Assembly: GCF_042652965.1 (NCBI RefSeq) | Contig: NZ_JBHSHL010000050.1 | Coordinates: 15,300 to 79,299, forward strand | Direction: 5' to 3' | Length of the DNA: 64,000 bases | From: Filifactor villosus | Lineage (GTDB): Bacteria; Bacillota; Clostridia; Peptostreptococcales; Filifactoraceae | Shown: piece by piece, positions 35,007 to 43,905 of the stretch | How positions within the stretch are numbered: the first letter of the stretch is position 1 | How the letters are laid out: every line of letters starts with the position of its first letter | Notes under the pieces: generated by a model | What the model was told of the DNA's origin: nothing | The model's input: the letters and a program-made list of their open reading frames with translations, nothing else | Databases searched by the model: none | Program-made: the position numbers and the translations under genes

Positions 35007-35062
35007 GATTTCGACTTAAATTCTTAAATTTTCAAACTTTTGAAGTCGAAAGTGAAGTAATT

Positions 35063-36427
35063 TTATATCAGTTGTTCCACAAAGACCGTTGCCAGTCCAA
35101 GGAAAAAGAAAAAGCCCATGATATCGGTAAATGTCGTAACAAAGACTCCCGATGCAAGTGCGGGATCGACATTGAACTTCTTAAGGATGACGGGCACAAA
35201 GTAACCCGCCGAAGCTGCAACGATGAGGTTGAGGACCATAGCGGTTCCGATAACGAAACCGAAGATGGCTTTACCCACCCAGAGTTGGGCGACGATGCCT
35301 ATGATGATGCCCAGACAGAGCCCGTTTACTACACCTACGACCAGCTCTTTGATCAGGATCTTCTTTGTATTCTTGTCGTTGAGTTCATCCAAGGCAATTC
35401 CCCGTACGATCAGTGTCAGTGTTTGGGTCCCCGCATTTCCGCCCATTCCCGTGACGATGGGCATAAAGGTCGCCAAGGCGACAATCTTGGAAATCGTGCC
35501 TTCAAACAGGCCTACGACGCTGGCTGCCATCGCTGCCGTAACGAGGTTGACGAGCAACCATGGAAGGCGACTTTTAATCGCATCCAGGGGAGAGCTGTCG
35601 ATCTCTTCACCTTCACTTAGTCCTCCGAGGAGGTAGATGTCCTCGGTCGTCTCTTCATTCAAGACTCCGATGATGTCGTCGAAGGTGATGATCCCGCACA
35701 TAACGTTGTCTTCATCTACGACCGGAATGACCATATAGCCGTATTTTTCAAAGAGACGACCTACCTCTTCCTGGTCCATGTCCACAGGTACGGACAGGAT
35801 GTTTTCGCTCATGATATCGCCGATCACGATCTCGTCATCGGAGACAATGATGTCCCTGAGGGATACGACCCCCTTCAAGACCTCCCTCTCATCGAGCACA
35901 TAGATGTAGTAAGGCGTCTCCGAACTGGGCGCTTCCTTTCGAAGGTAGTCTATGGTCTCTTTGACCGTCATGCCTTCCTGAATCGCGATGAACTCGGTCG
36001 CCATCAAGCCCCCTGCCGTATCGTCTTCATAGGTGAGCAGCTCTTTGACCTCTTCGGCCTGCTCCCAATCCATCTTGGCGATGATCTCCTTCTGAACGGA
36101 ATCCTCCAACTCTCCGAGCAGGTCCGCAAGGTCATCCGACGCCATCTCGGAGATGATCTTCTCCTCCCTTACCTTGGAAAACAGGGATAGAAGTTCATAC
36201 TTATCCTCATCCTCGAGCTCTCCGATCATCAGTGCGATGTAGTAGTCCGGAAGCCGGTTGAGAATATCCTTTTTTTCTCCTTCATAGTGTTCCAATTCTT
36301 CCAACAGGTCGACAGGATGGATATCTTCAATTTCTTCGTGTAACTCTTCGGGTGTCCACGTAAGGATCTTCTGTATGATCTCCAACTGTTCTTCATTCTT
36401 CTCAAGCATCTCTTGCAAAAGCTCCAC
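35063..36427 (-). CDS. mgtE: Magnesium transporter MgtE
   Basis: 454 residues from GTG 36427 with GGAGAGAGGAA upstream. N-terminal acidic superhelical MgtE_N domain (residues 1-130, LLEELEHYEGEKK...), two CBS domains (about 131-255; TAGGLMATEF, VVDEDNVMCGIITFDDIIGVL) that sense Mg, and a five-helix membrane domain. The selectivity motif MPIVTGMGGNAGTQT (about 320-334) and PVILKKFNVDPALASGV are intact. Full length. Mg-dependent gating is a family property. No M-box leader was recognised. Confidence 0.95.
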   Translation of the reverse strand: MELLQEMLEKNEEQLEIIQKILTWTPEELHEEIEDIHPVDLLEELEHYEGEKKDILNRLPDYYIALMIGELEDEDKYELLSLFSKVREEKIISEMASDDLADLLGELEDSVQKEIIAKMDWEQAEEVKELLTYEDDTAGGLMATEFIAIQEGMTVKETIDYLRKEAPSSETPYYIYVLDEREVLKGVVSLRDIIVSDDEIVIGDIMSENILSVPVDMDQEEVGRLFEKYGYMVIPVVDEDNVMCGIITFDDIIGVLNEETTEDIYLLGGLSEGEEIDSSPLDAIKSRLPWLLVNLVTAAMAASVVGLFEGTISKIVALATFMPIVTGMGGNAGTQTLTLIVRGIALDELNDKNTKKILIKELVVGVVNGLCLGIIIGIVAQLWVGKAIFGFVIGTAMVLNLIVAASAGYFVPVILKKFNVDPALASGVFVTTFTDIMGFFFFLGLATVFVEQLI

Positions 36428-36659
36428 TTCCTCTCTCCTGTATTTTTCCTACATTTATTATAGTAATATCTCCGGTCTTTGTATATCCTTTTTGGGCAAA
36501 TTTCTTTAAGAAAATTCCACATTTTGAAACGGAGCTCCTCTCCGTCCTTTTAATTTGCCAACGGAACAAGGAACAGGAGAAAAAAACTTGCTTTTGTCTT
36601 ATGAAGTATTGTCGTAATAACTCCTCCTTATTGATTCTACGTTTATATTTAACTATAAT

Positions 36660-36695
36660 TTAGGTTAAGTAAAACATCGCACAAAGGCATACCAT
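36660..36695. repeat. Family C repeat fragment
   Basis: AAAACATCGCACAAAGGCAT matches the C terminus; no opposite end seen. Confidence 0.4.
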
Positions 36696-36744
36696 ACGAT
36701 TGTTTGGATTACAAATTTCAAAGGTAGAGAAAGTGAAGGAACAT

Positions 36745-37260
36745 ATGATTTTTTTAGAGACTAAAAGACTGAGATTGCGAAATATCGAAGAAAAAGACTT
36801 GGACATCATCTATGACTATCGCAATCACGAACTTTGCTCACGCTATCAAAGAGGGCAGACCAAAAATAGAGAAGGCTTGAAAAAATTGATATCGGAAAGA
36901 AAATACGGAAAGATCTCTTTGGAAGAGGGTTTTATTTTGACGATTGCTCTGAAAGAAACGGATGAAATGGCGGGAGAAGTTGTCGTGATGCCCGAAGAAA
37001 ACATGATCTCTATGGGATATACCATATCCTACAAACATCACAGGAAGGGCTTTGCTTTCGAGATCCTTTCCGCCTTGATAGAGCTGTTGCACGAGAAGTA
37101 TCCTCATCACGGATTTATTTGTCTGGTCGATCCCGAAAACATACCGAGCATGGAGCTCCTTAAAAAATTGGGGTATGAAGATATGGGCTATGAAGAAAAC
37201 ACCGATTCTCAAATCTACGGAAAATGGGTGAGCGATACGGTTCTCCCAACCGTTCTTTGA
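36745..37260 (+). CDS. GNAT-family N-acetyltransferase
   Basis: 171 residues from ATG 36745 (GAAGGAACAT upstream; the frame extends back to 36700). RimJ/RimL-like layout: LETKRLRLRNIEEKDLD N-terminus, a GYTISYKHHRKGFAFEIL block holding the acetyl-CoA loop (about 96-113) and the NIPSMELLKKLGYED C-terminal motif. It should acetylate an amine on a protein, antibiotic or small molecule; the substrate cannot be told. Lies on the plus strand between DnaA-box clusters II and III. Confidence 0.85.
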   Translation: MIFLETKRLRLRNIEEKDLDIIYDYRNHELCSRYQRGQTKNREGLKKLISERKYGKISLEEGFILTIALKETDEMAGEVVVMPEENMISMGYTISYKHHRKGFAFEILSALIELLHEKYPHHGFICLVDPENIPSMELLKKLGYEDMGYEENTDSQIYGKWVSDTVLPTVL

Positions 37261-37288
37261 TTTTTCACTTCCGGATGACAGCAGTTTC

Positions 37289-37408
37289 TGTGGATAAGTG
37301 TATAAATTCTTGTGGATATTCACAAATTCTGTGGATAAGTTTTAAATTTTCTCCTTTTCCTTCCCATTGCTTACGGTACATATGTTTTGTTTGAGAAACT
37401 TATACACA
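37289..37408. promoter_or_regulatory. DnaA-box cluster III
   Basis: TGTGGATAA at 37289 and 37330 (perfect boxes on the minus strand), TGTGGATAT 37311, an AGTGTATAA near-match at 37297, and TTATACACA 37400 (plus). Five sites in 120 bp. Confidence 0.75.
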
Positions 37409-37544
37409 GGTTTTGTTTATAAGTCGTGTGATCCTTATAAAACAAAGAGTGAGCGATCCGAAAAACCTCCGTTGCTCCATAGAAACAACACACAGAGATG
37501 TATCGCGTTTTTGCCGTTCTTCTACGGCACACGGAAGCCTTGTC

Positions 37545-37712
37545 ATACTAAACCCGAGGCAAGGCCGAATAATTGGAAAAACCGGTACAAAATCCATGTT
37601 CTATGCAGGATACATTGCCAAAAATCGTTGATATGACAAGTTTTCCAGTTCTATAGATTTAAAGAAAAATCGGGAGTTTGCCTTTGTGCGACAGCCTCCC
37701 TTTTTCCGGAGG
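37545..37712. repeat. Family C repeat
   Basis: Diverged left end near 37545-37590, well-kept right end GTTTGCCTTTGTGCGACAGC at about 37677-37696. Confidence 0.6.
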
Positions 37713-37760
37713 AGATACACCATAGCACAGCTCTGTTACAAACTTATGTTTTTCTGTTTT

Positions 37761-37794
37761 TTGTCTTGCTTTTTCACAGCTTTTATTATAGAAT
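37761..37794 (+). promoter_or_regulatory. Promoter of the rpsD paralogue
   Basis: TTGTCT (37761-37766), 17 bp, TATTAT (37784-37789); a staggered alternative TTGCTT (37766-37771), 17 bp, TAGAAT (37789-37794) also fits. Confidence 0.55.
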
Positions 37795-37850
37795 AATTCA
37801 CAGGCTGCTGGGACGTAATTTCATTATTATTGTTTCAGGGAGGAAATACA

Positions 37851-38429
37851 TTGGCTAGACCAAGAGGACCACGTTTCAAAGTGGCAAGAAGATTTGGAGT
37901 AAACGTTTGTGCTCATCCGAAAGCACTCAAAAGAGGAGCTCAACCTGTTCGTAAACAATCCGACTACGGTAAGCAGTTGGTTGAGAAGCAAAAATTAAAG
38001 GCATACTACGATATGCAGGAAAAACAGTTTGCAAACTGGGTAGAGGCTGCCATGGCATCCAGGGGTAACGCAGGGGAAAACCTCGTTCAAAGACTTGAGT
38101 GCCGTTTGGACAACCTTGTTTATCGTTTGGGCTTCGGTGCTACCCTTCGTCAAGCAAGACAGATGGTCGTACACCACCACATCCTGGTAAACGGAAAGAG
38201 AATTGACCGTCCTTCTTACGAAGTAAAGGTCGGAGACGTTATCAGCTTGAGAGAAAAATCTCAAAGTGTTGAGCGTTTCAAAGATAACTTCAGAGATTCT
38301 CTATGCAACCTGTCTTATCTGCAAAAAGATGAGAACAACTTCAGCGGAAAGCTCGTAGCTCTTCCGCCGAGAGAAGAAGTTCCGATTGAAGTAACGGACT
38401 CTCTTATCATCGAGTACTACTCTAAATAA
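37851..38429 (+). CDS. rpsD: 30S ribosomal protein S4, stand-alone paralogue type
   Basis: 192 residues from TTG 37851 with GGGAGG 6 nt upstream. Binds 16S rRNA early in small-subunit assembly. The N-terminus (MARPRGPRFKVARRFGVNV) lacks the CxxC..C zinc knuckle of C+ S4. It resembles the Cys-less S4 form that some Clostridia encode outside the alpha operon. The S4 RNA-binding domain is intact (ECRLDNLVYRLGFGATLRQARQMVVH, about 92-117). Encoded alone with its own promoter and terminator, not beside rpsM/rpsK/rpoA, which supports a paralogue or relocated copy. The 5' leader may bind S4 (family property), but no structure was verified. Confidence 0.92.
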   Translation: MARPRGPRFKVARRFGVNVCAHPKALKRGAQPVRKQSDYGKQLVEKQKLKAYYDMQEKQFANWVEAAMASRGNAGENLVQRLECRLDNLVYRLGFGATLRQARQMVVHHHILVNGKRIDRPSYEVKVGDVISLREKSQSVERFKDNFRDSLCNLSYLQKDENNFSGKLVALPPREEVPIEVTDSLIIEYYSK

Positions 38430-38442
38430 GATCCTTATAATC

Positions 38443-38480
38443 AAAAAATCTCTATCGATATTCTCGATAGAGATTTTTTT
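38443..38480 (+). terminator. Terminator after rpsD
   Basis: Stem AAAATCTCTATCGA / TCGATAGAGATTTT, loop TATTC, then T run. Confidence 0.9.
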
Positions 38481-38556
38481 GTGTAATAATACTATCCGAC
38501 CGGTGTTTCGGTATATTTCTATTCATACCGTTCTCCCCGTTCTCCGTTCGGCGCTT

Positions 38557-38660
38557 CCTTTGAGTTGTGGATATAAACAGTCTGCAACCCATAAGAAGAT
38601 AAAACGATGTTTCTTGATCGAAAGACAGATATATCCATCCCTTCTATTGGAGAATAGTAT
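38557..38660 (-). repeat. Family A repeat, reverse orientation
   Basis: TTCCTTTGAGTTGTGGATAT at the left, CTTCTATTGGAGAATAGTAT at the right. Confidence 0.8.
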
Positions 38661-38757
38661 GAAATACCGGATATACAAGATATATAGCAATTTTGGATGA
38701 TTCTATACTTCAAATCGTCCGGCTTTTTGCTTTTGATAAATAACGGTATTGATCTTC
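38661..38757 (+). repeat. Family B repeat abutting family A
   Basis: Shares the GGAGAATAGTATGAAATACC junction with the A copy and continues TTCAAATCGTCCGGC to AAATAACGGTATT. Confidence 0.6.
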
Positions 38758-38826
38758 CTTTAGACAACATCATTATAATACAAGGAGGTTGATACTGCAA
38801 TCACGATCCGTTCAGATCTCGATATC

Positions 38827-39384
38827 CTAGGGTAGGAACTGTTCATAGATCGCTGTGATCTCATTGTCCTTGACTGTAACATAACAATACATCTGGTGTT
38901 CGTCGTGCGTCATCTCAAGAAACTCCTCTTCCTCAAGCTTTCTGAAGGTAGTCGCAGGCTCCTCGCTGGTCAGGTCGACTCCATTGATGTCCACTCCCTT
39001 TGCAAGGGGAAGGGTATGTCCCCTGTCCTCTTCACTGTCAATGATATAATAGCCGCTGGGAGATTCCTCGGGATCTTCTCCCAATTCTCTGATCTTATCG
39101 TCATCCTGCCCGACAAATAAGAGTTGGGCTTTATTGAAGGTGACCGTCCTGTTTTTTGCATCGGTCGATGTAATGCAGGCAAAAAACCTTCCGTTTTCTT
39201 CGGTATATGTTTCATCTGTATAGAGGGAGACCTGCTCCTCCTGTTCTTCTTCCGTCGTATCCTCCACCGGTTCCACGGTTTGTACGGTTCTGTTCGACAT
39301 ATCGTCTCTTCTACAGGACGAGACTACCATCGTCATACAAAGACAAAAGAGTGCTATTCCTACCTTGAGTATAGGTTTCTTCAT
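38827..39384 (-). CDS. Hypothetical lipoprotein
   Basis: 185 residues from ATG 39384 (AGAAGTGAG upstream; GTG 39393 possible). Signal with lipobox MVVSSC. An acidic Thr/Glu linker is followed by a compact domain with FACITSTDAKNRTVTFNKAQ, an ELGEDPEESPSGYYIID segment and CYVTVKDNEITAIYEQ. The same layout (calculation/oxidative-type strand, then GYYI, then a final Asn-Glu-Ile strand) occurs in small Gram-positive lipoproteins of unknown function. Extracytoplasmic. Next to a phosphohexomutase gene on the same strand (105 bp gap), link uncertain. Confidence 0.75.
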   Translation of the reverse strand: MKKPILKVGIALFCLCMTMVVSSCRRDDMSNRTVQTVEPVEDTTEEEQEEQVSLYTDETYTEENGRFFACITSTDAKNRTVTFNKAQLLFVGQDDDKIRELGEDPEESPSGYYIIDSEEDRGHTLPLAKGVDINGVDLTSEEPATTFRKLEEEEFLEMTHDEHQMYCYVTVKDNEITAIYEQFLP

Positions 39385-39489
39385 ACAACTCACTTCTTTC
39401 TTTTATGAAATTATTCTGCAAAACCGCGGGAACATCACTGTGTCAGACCTCGGTTTTACTACCCGTCTATTGTATCAAAAAACATTCTC

Positions 39490-40974
39490 TCAAGTCAAAC
39501 TGCTACTGTCCAATTCTTCATACTTCTCAAAAAATAACTTCAACTTCCGTACAACCTCTCCTACAACACCTTCCTCATCACCTTCTATATTCAAAGGCAT
39601 CAGAGGTTCATGGAGCGACATCCTAAGAAGGAACCAGCCTCCCGGCACGATTCCCTTGACTCCTTCGTAATTCTTCTCAGGCAGACGGTAGCCCTCTTCT
39701 TTCTCGATGAATCTCTCCAAGTCGGAGAGGACGCTCTGACCATAAGCCTTGAAGTTTGTCGCCGTGATCGGCAGACGGTACTCCCCCTCCTCCTTCGGAT
39801 CAGTGAGATTCTCAAGAAGACTTGTGACCGCGAGTCCCTTTTTGTGAAGTTTTGCGACATAGACAAGAATCTTGGCGACCAGATAGGCTCCATCGTCAAG
39901 AAAATAGTTTTCCTTCATTGCCGCATGACCCGAAGTTTCAATCGCCAAATGAGTTTCGACCCCTTCCTCATTTAAACGGACCGCCTCATTGATCACATTG
40001 CGGTATCCCCTTTTGAAGCGATGATGGAGACCGCCTCTCGCCTCGATAAATTCCGCCAGGGAATTGGAGGTAATCGAATCGGTAACAACGGTACTGCCCG
40101 GATGTTCCGCAAGGACAATCGAAGAAATCAAGGCAATCAGGCGGTTTCTGTTGATTTCCTCAGCTTCATGGCTGACAATCGCCGCCCTATCCACGTCGGT
40201 ATCGAAGATAATCCCCAGATCCGCCCCGTGATTCGCGACCGCCTGAGAAATCGACCTCATCGCCTCCTTGTTCTCCGGATTGGGGATATGGTTGGGAAAC
40301 ATCCCGTCCGGCTCCAAATAACAGCTTCCCTTCGTATCCGCTCCGAGTTCTTCCAAGACCTCTTTGGCAAAAAAACCTCCTGCCCCGTTTCCCGCATCAA
40401 CAATGATATGCAAGCTCTTCAGAGGAAACTCCTCTCCGGTCTGCTTACGGATAAAGTCGACCAGATACCTGCTATAATCTCCGATCAACCCTCTTGATAC
40501 GATATCCTTGGGCTCCGCTTGAGAAACCTCTCTCTCCTCGGAGAGAATCTGCGTGATATCTGACTTATCAAGCCCTCCTTCTCGCGTAAAAAACTTAAAT
40601 CCGTTGTGGAAATAAGGGAGGTGGCTCGCTGTGATCATCACCGCTCCATCCATCTTATAGTCCTCAAACACCGTACTCATAAACATCGCCGGAGTTGTCG
40701 AAAGCCCCGTATCGAAGACCTGCACCCCATAACCCTGCATCTTGTACATCATCGTCTTCTTGAGCATATCTCCCGACAGACGCGAATCCCTACCTACGGC
40801 GATGCGAAGTTCCTGCACTGCTTTGTGTGTCTTTTCGGACAACCACAGAACAAACCCCTTTGCGATCTCCTCTGTCGCCTCCTTGTCCAAATTGACCTGA
40901 CGTTCCTTATTCTCCAACGCGATCCCGCGGATATCGGTCCCGTTTTGCAATTTTAAAAGTTCTTTCTTATTCAA
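39490..40974 (-). CDS. Phosphoglucomutase/phosphomannomutase family protein
   Basis: 494 residues from TTG 40974 with AAGGTGG upstream. Alpha-D-phosphohexomutase fold in four domains: VGRDSRLSGDML near the start, phosphoserine loop VMITASHLPYFHNGFKFF (Ser nucleophile), metal loop FDTDVDRAA, sugar loop ETSGHAAMKEN and a C-terminal phosphate-binding domain. The loop is TASHLP rather than the common TASHNP, a variant also known from plastid-type homologues. Interconverts hexose 1- and 6-phosphates (Glc, Man or GlcN cannot be told apart), feeding nucleotide-sugar synthesis. Confidence 0.9.
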   Translation of the reverse strand: MNKKELLKLQNGTDIRGIALENKERQVNLDKEATEEIAKGFVLWLSEKTHKAVQELRIAVGRDSRLSGDMLKKTMMYKMQGYGVQVFDTGLSTTPAMFMSTVFEDYKMDGAVMITASHLPYFHNGFKFFTREGGLDKSDITQILSEEREVSQAEPKDIVSRGLIGDYSRYLVDFIRKQTGEEFPLKSLHIIVDAGNGAGGFFAKEVLEELGADTKGSCYLEPDGMFPNHIPNPENKEAMRSISQAVANHGADLGIIFDTDVDRAAIVSHEAEEINRNRLIALISSIVLAEHPGSTVVTDSITSNSLAEFIEARGGLHHRFKRGYRNVINEAVRLNEEGVETHLAIETSGHAAMKENYFLDDGAYLVAKILVYVAKLHKKGLAVTSLLENLTDPKEEGEYRLPITATNFKAYGQSVLSDLERFIEKEEGYRLPEKNYEGVKGIVPGGWFLLRMSLHEPLMPLNIEGDEEGVVGEVVRKLKLFFEKYEELDSSSLT

Positions 40975-41151
40975 GACTTCCACCTTCCTTTTGTGTACTA
41001 CTGCGATCTGATCAAAATAAGAGCGATGGGGCAGCACCCGATTATTTGTCGTACTGTGATCCGCTAGAACTGCCTCCCCATCCGTTCTGACACGGCAAAC
41101 CTTTCATCTACTGTGGAGTACAAACCGCGGATATCGATAATTCAATACCTT

Positions 41152-41290
41152 TCGGGGACACAATGCACAAAGGCAAGCTTCCGACTTCTCTTCGATTTTA
41201 CAAAATATGAGGGTTTGCGATATCATTTTCAAGAAATTCATCCTTTGTATAAGATTGATTTTATGCCGTTTTTTTGAATCTCACGGTATG
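41152..41290. repeat. Family C repeat
   Basis: GGGGACACAATGCACAAAGG left end, TTTTTTGAATCTCACGGTAT right end. Confidence 0.7.
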
Positions 41291-41292
41291 GG

Positions 41293-41510
41293 CTTATACT
41301 ATTCTTCCTTTGAGTTGTGGATATAACTATAGCAAACGACATAAATATCTGCACTTTCGAAATGTATCTCGATTCTATTTTGAAGAATAGGGATTCGGCA
41401 AAGTGAAAATAATTTTTGCGTTCACTATAATATGTGACCATAGAAGATAAACCGATTTTTCGTAAGTTGAAAAAAGGATATATCCATGCTTCTATTTGGA
41501 GAATCGTATT
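41293..41510 (-). repeat. Family A repeat with about 110 bp of extra internal sequence
   Basis: Ends TTATACTATTCTTCCTTTGA and CTTCTATTTGGAGAATCGTA are normal for A. The middle is interrupted around 41330-41440 by unrelated sequence containing TTCTATTTTGAAGAATAGGG, itself end-like, so a second element may sit inside. Confidence 0.65.
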
Positions 41511-41796
41511 ACAGCTTTTCCGTTGAAAAATCAAGGAAAACTCTCCTCGTTTTTATGCACTGTCGGCTTGATACTGTTATAGACACCGAACAGAGATTCA
41601 AATCTATTTTAATAGATGGTTTTAGATTTGTAAATCAAAGTTGAAAGAATTGTCCTGCTCGGTTGTCACGATCCACTCGTTACGGTTATCAGAATTATCT
41701 GTCATCTCTGTCCTTCGATCTATAATTCCCCCTTGAGTTTTTGTTTTATTATATGATGAAATTTTTCAATCTTTGAAAACATTTTTTCAAAACCCC

Positions 41797-41825
41797 TTGT
41801 CTAATTTACAAAAAATTTGTTATAC
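41797..41825 (+). promoter_or_regulatory. Promoter of nhaC
   Basis: TTGTCT (41797-41802), 17 bp, TTATAC (41820-41825). Leader of about 190 nt. Confidence 0.65.
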
Positions 41826-41867
41826 TTGTAAGAGTAGAAAGGAGGAAGGTTAATTTTAGTAGATTGT

Positions 41868-41915
41868 AAGAAACGGATCCGGAAAAGATCCGCTTTATCA
41901 GTTCTTTTTCTATAG
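41868..41915 (+). promoter_or_regulatory. Hairpin in the nhaC leader, terminator-like
   Basis: ACGGATC-CGGAAAA-GATCCGCT hairpin followed by a T-rich tract; an outer AAGAA/TTCTT pairing is possible. It lies about 110 nt before the start codon, so it may attenuate nhaC. An AAAGGAGGAAGG sequence upstream (about 41838) has no start codon at normal distance. No known Na+ or nucleotide riboswitch class recognised. Confidence 0.4.
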
Positions 41916-42019
41916 GGAACGATTACATATTTTTATCATTCCATATGTCGAGAAGAAGAATCCGTACTTATGCATAGCTAATCTATCGGAACACAATATT
42001 GAATGAGAGGTGTATAATT

Positions 42020-43507
42020 ATGTCAGATCAAACAAAAAAGGTCAGAAAGGCAAATTTGAGTGAAGCTCTTATTTCCTTCTTCGGTCTTATCCTCATTATG
42101 GCAATCGGTATTATGAAGTTTCATGTTGACCCGCATGTCCCGATGTTTCTCGGAGTTATTGTTGCAGCCTGTGTTTCTCTTTACATAGGATATACTTGGG
42201 AACAAATTGAAGAATCGATGATCCACGGAATTACCCAGGCTCTTCAATCCGTTCTTATCCTTGCAATCATAGGTATCCTCATCGGTGTATGGATGGTGTC
42301 GGGAGTCGTTCCTTCCATGATCTACTACGGATTGAACATTCTTTCTCCCAAGATCTTCCTTCCCGCAACGATGATTATCTGCTCGATTACATCTTTGGCG
42401 ACGGGTACATCGTGGGGAACCGCAGGAACCATGGGTATCGCCCTTATGGGTATTGCTCAAGGGCTGGGCATTCCCGCTCCGATCACAGCCGGTGCAGTTC
42501 TTTCCGGTGCTTACTTCGGAGATAAGATGTCTCCGTTGTCCGACACGACCAACCTTGCTCCTGCTATGGCGGGAACCGATGTGTTCACTCACGTTAAGTT
42601 CATGCTCAAAGCAACGGTTGCTACCTATGTGATCACCATCGTGGCATTTACCGTGATCGGTTTGAGATACGGATCCGGAGAAGCGGAACTTTCCAGTATC
42701 TTGGAACTGCAACAGGCAATCGCCGACCAGTTCAAGGTCAGCCCCTTGCTCCTTCTGCCTCCCATAGTCGTTATCGTAACCATCGCTAAGAAGATGCCCG
42801 CTATTCCCGGCATTACCATCGGTATTCTCATAGCCGGACTTATGAGCCCCATCTTCCAAGGTGCGGATGGAGGATTCGGCGCACTGTTGGACTGCGGTAT
42901 GAACGGTTATGTCAGTGAGACCGGAAACGAGGCGGTCGATGCCCTTCTTTCCAAAGGAGGTCTTATGAATATGATGTTCTCCATCTCGATGACCATCATC
43001 GCCATGATGTTCGGCGGCATTGTTGAGATGACGGGACAGATGGAAGTTATTGTAAACAACATCCTAAAACTGGTAAAATCCGATGCAGGTCTTGTCGTTG
43101 CGACCGAAGCTACCTGTATCTTGAGTAACGCGACCATGCCCGAGCAGTACATCTCGATTGTTGTACCGGGACGTATGTATGCAAAGGCTTATCAGGAACG
43201 CGGTCTGCATCCGAAGACCCTCTCCAATGCTCTGGAGTCGGCAGGTACGGTATCGGGAGCTTTGATCCCGTGGAATACCTGTGGGGTATTTATGTCCGAG
43301 ACCCTGGGTCTTCCCGTCTATGGAAAGATCGATACAAAGGGCCTTTACGGTCCTGCGGGACAATATGTTCCGGGCTATGCTCCTTGGGCGATCTTCAACT
43401 ACCTGATGATCATTATGACCGCCGTCATGGCATTTATGGGCATCACGATAGCGAAGATGACTGAGGAAGAAAAGAAGATTCTTGCCGAAACAGGTCGTGT
43501 GTCCTAA
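42020..43507 (+). CDS. nhaC: Na+/H+ antiporter NhaC family
   Basis: 495 residues from ATG 42020 (GAGAGGTG upstream; the frame extends to TTG 41999). Eleven or so membrane segments. Signature ATGTSWGTAGTMGIALMGIA (about 134-153), AYFGDKMSPLSDTTNLAPA (about 174-192) and the C-terminal PWNTCGVFMSETLG identify the NhaC family. Exchanges Na+ (or, in some members, a dicarboxylate) for protons; the malate-lactate branch cannot be excluded. Strong promoter, long leader with a hairpin, and a terminator follow. Monocistronic. Confidence 0.9.
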   Translation: MSDQTKKVRKANLSEALISFFGLILIMAIGIMKFHVDPHVPMFLGVIVAACVSLYIGYTWEQIEESMIHGITQALQSVLILAIIGILIGVWMVSGVVPSMIYYGLNILSPKIFLPATMIICSITSLATGTSWGTAGTMGIALMGIAQGLGIPAPITAGAVLSGAYFGDKMSPLSDTTNLAPAMAGTDVFTHVKFMLKATVATYVITIVAFTVIGLRYGSGEAELSSILELQQAIADQFKVSPLLLLPPIVVIVTIAKKMPAIPGITIGILIAGLMSPIFQGADGGFGALLDCGMNGYVSETGNEAVDALLSKGGLMNMMFSISMTIIAMMFGGIVEMTGQMEVIVNNILKLVKSDAGLVVATEATCILSNATMPEQYISIVVPGRMYAKAYQERGLHPKTLSNALESAGTVSGALIPWNTCGVFMSETLGLPVYGKIDTKGLYGPAGQYVPGYAPWAIFNYLMIIMTAVMAFMGITIAKMTEEEKKILAETGRVS

Positions 43508-43529
43508 ACGAATTTAAGATTGATTACAA

Positions 43530-43558
43530 GAGAACTGTCTTTTAAGACAGTTCTTTTT
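43530..43558 (+). terminator. Terminator after nhaC
   Basis: AGAACTGTCTT / AAGACAGTTCT stem, 2-nt loop, then TTTT. Confidence 0.88.
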
Positions 43559-43611
43559 ATATCTTCTTATATCTTCGGAAAATATTGCACCACAGATATA
43601 TCTTGCTTTGT

Positions 43612-43868
43612 CATGCCATTATCTGTTAGGATTGACAGGTTGAACACTTTGAACTGTCGTCCTGCAAATTGTTTTTTCGCTAAGGAAATGCCGCATAATT
43701 CGGAAAAACATCCCAAAATCAATTTTGCACGAATGATGAAATTTTTGAAAACATTGATATGACAAACTTTTTTATTTTATAAAGTCGAAGAAAAATCGGA
43801 CGTTTGCCTTTGTGCGATATTTTCCTAACAATATATGCTTCATACCCGAAACGGAGAATAGTATTATA
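43612..43868 (-). repeat. Family B repeat split by a family C copy
   Basis: B sequence starts ATGCCATTATCTGTTAGGAT (43612), stops at TTTTTTCGCTAA (43680), and resumes after the C copy as CATACCCGAAACGGAGAATA (to 43868). The two parts together make a normal B copy. Confidence 0.8.
43677..43832. repeat. Family C repeat inserted in family B
   Basis: Begins TAAGGAAATGCCGCATAATT and ends TTTGTGCGATATTTTCCTAA. TAA is present at both outer edges, consistent with a 3-bp target duplication. Confidence 0.8.
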
Positions 43869-43905
43869 CCGATATTGCAAATTATGCGGTATCTCCTTTT
43901 TGTTC
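43866..43905. repeat. Family C terminus fragment
   Basis: GCAAATTATGCGGTATCTCC beside the B end; isolated right end. Confidence 0.45.

Noticed and set aside
33170..37408. Firm call of the chromosomal replication origin
   Set aside because: DnaA boxes alone are not enough: no dnaA neighbourhood, leftward rRNA genes to the right, and no visible change in base skew. Kept as a finding, not as an origin feature.
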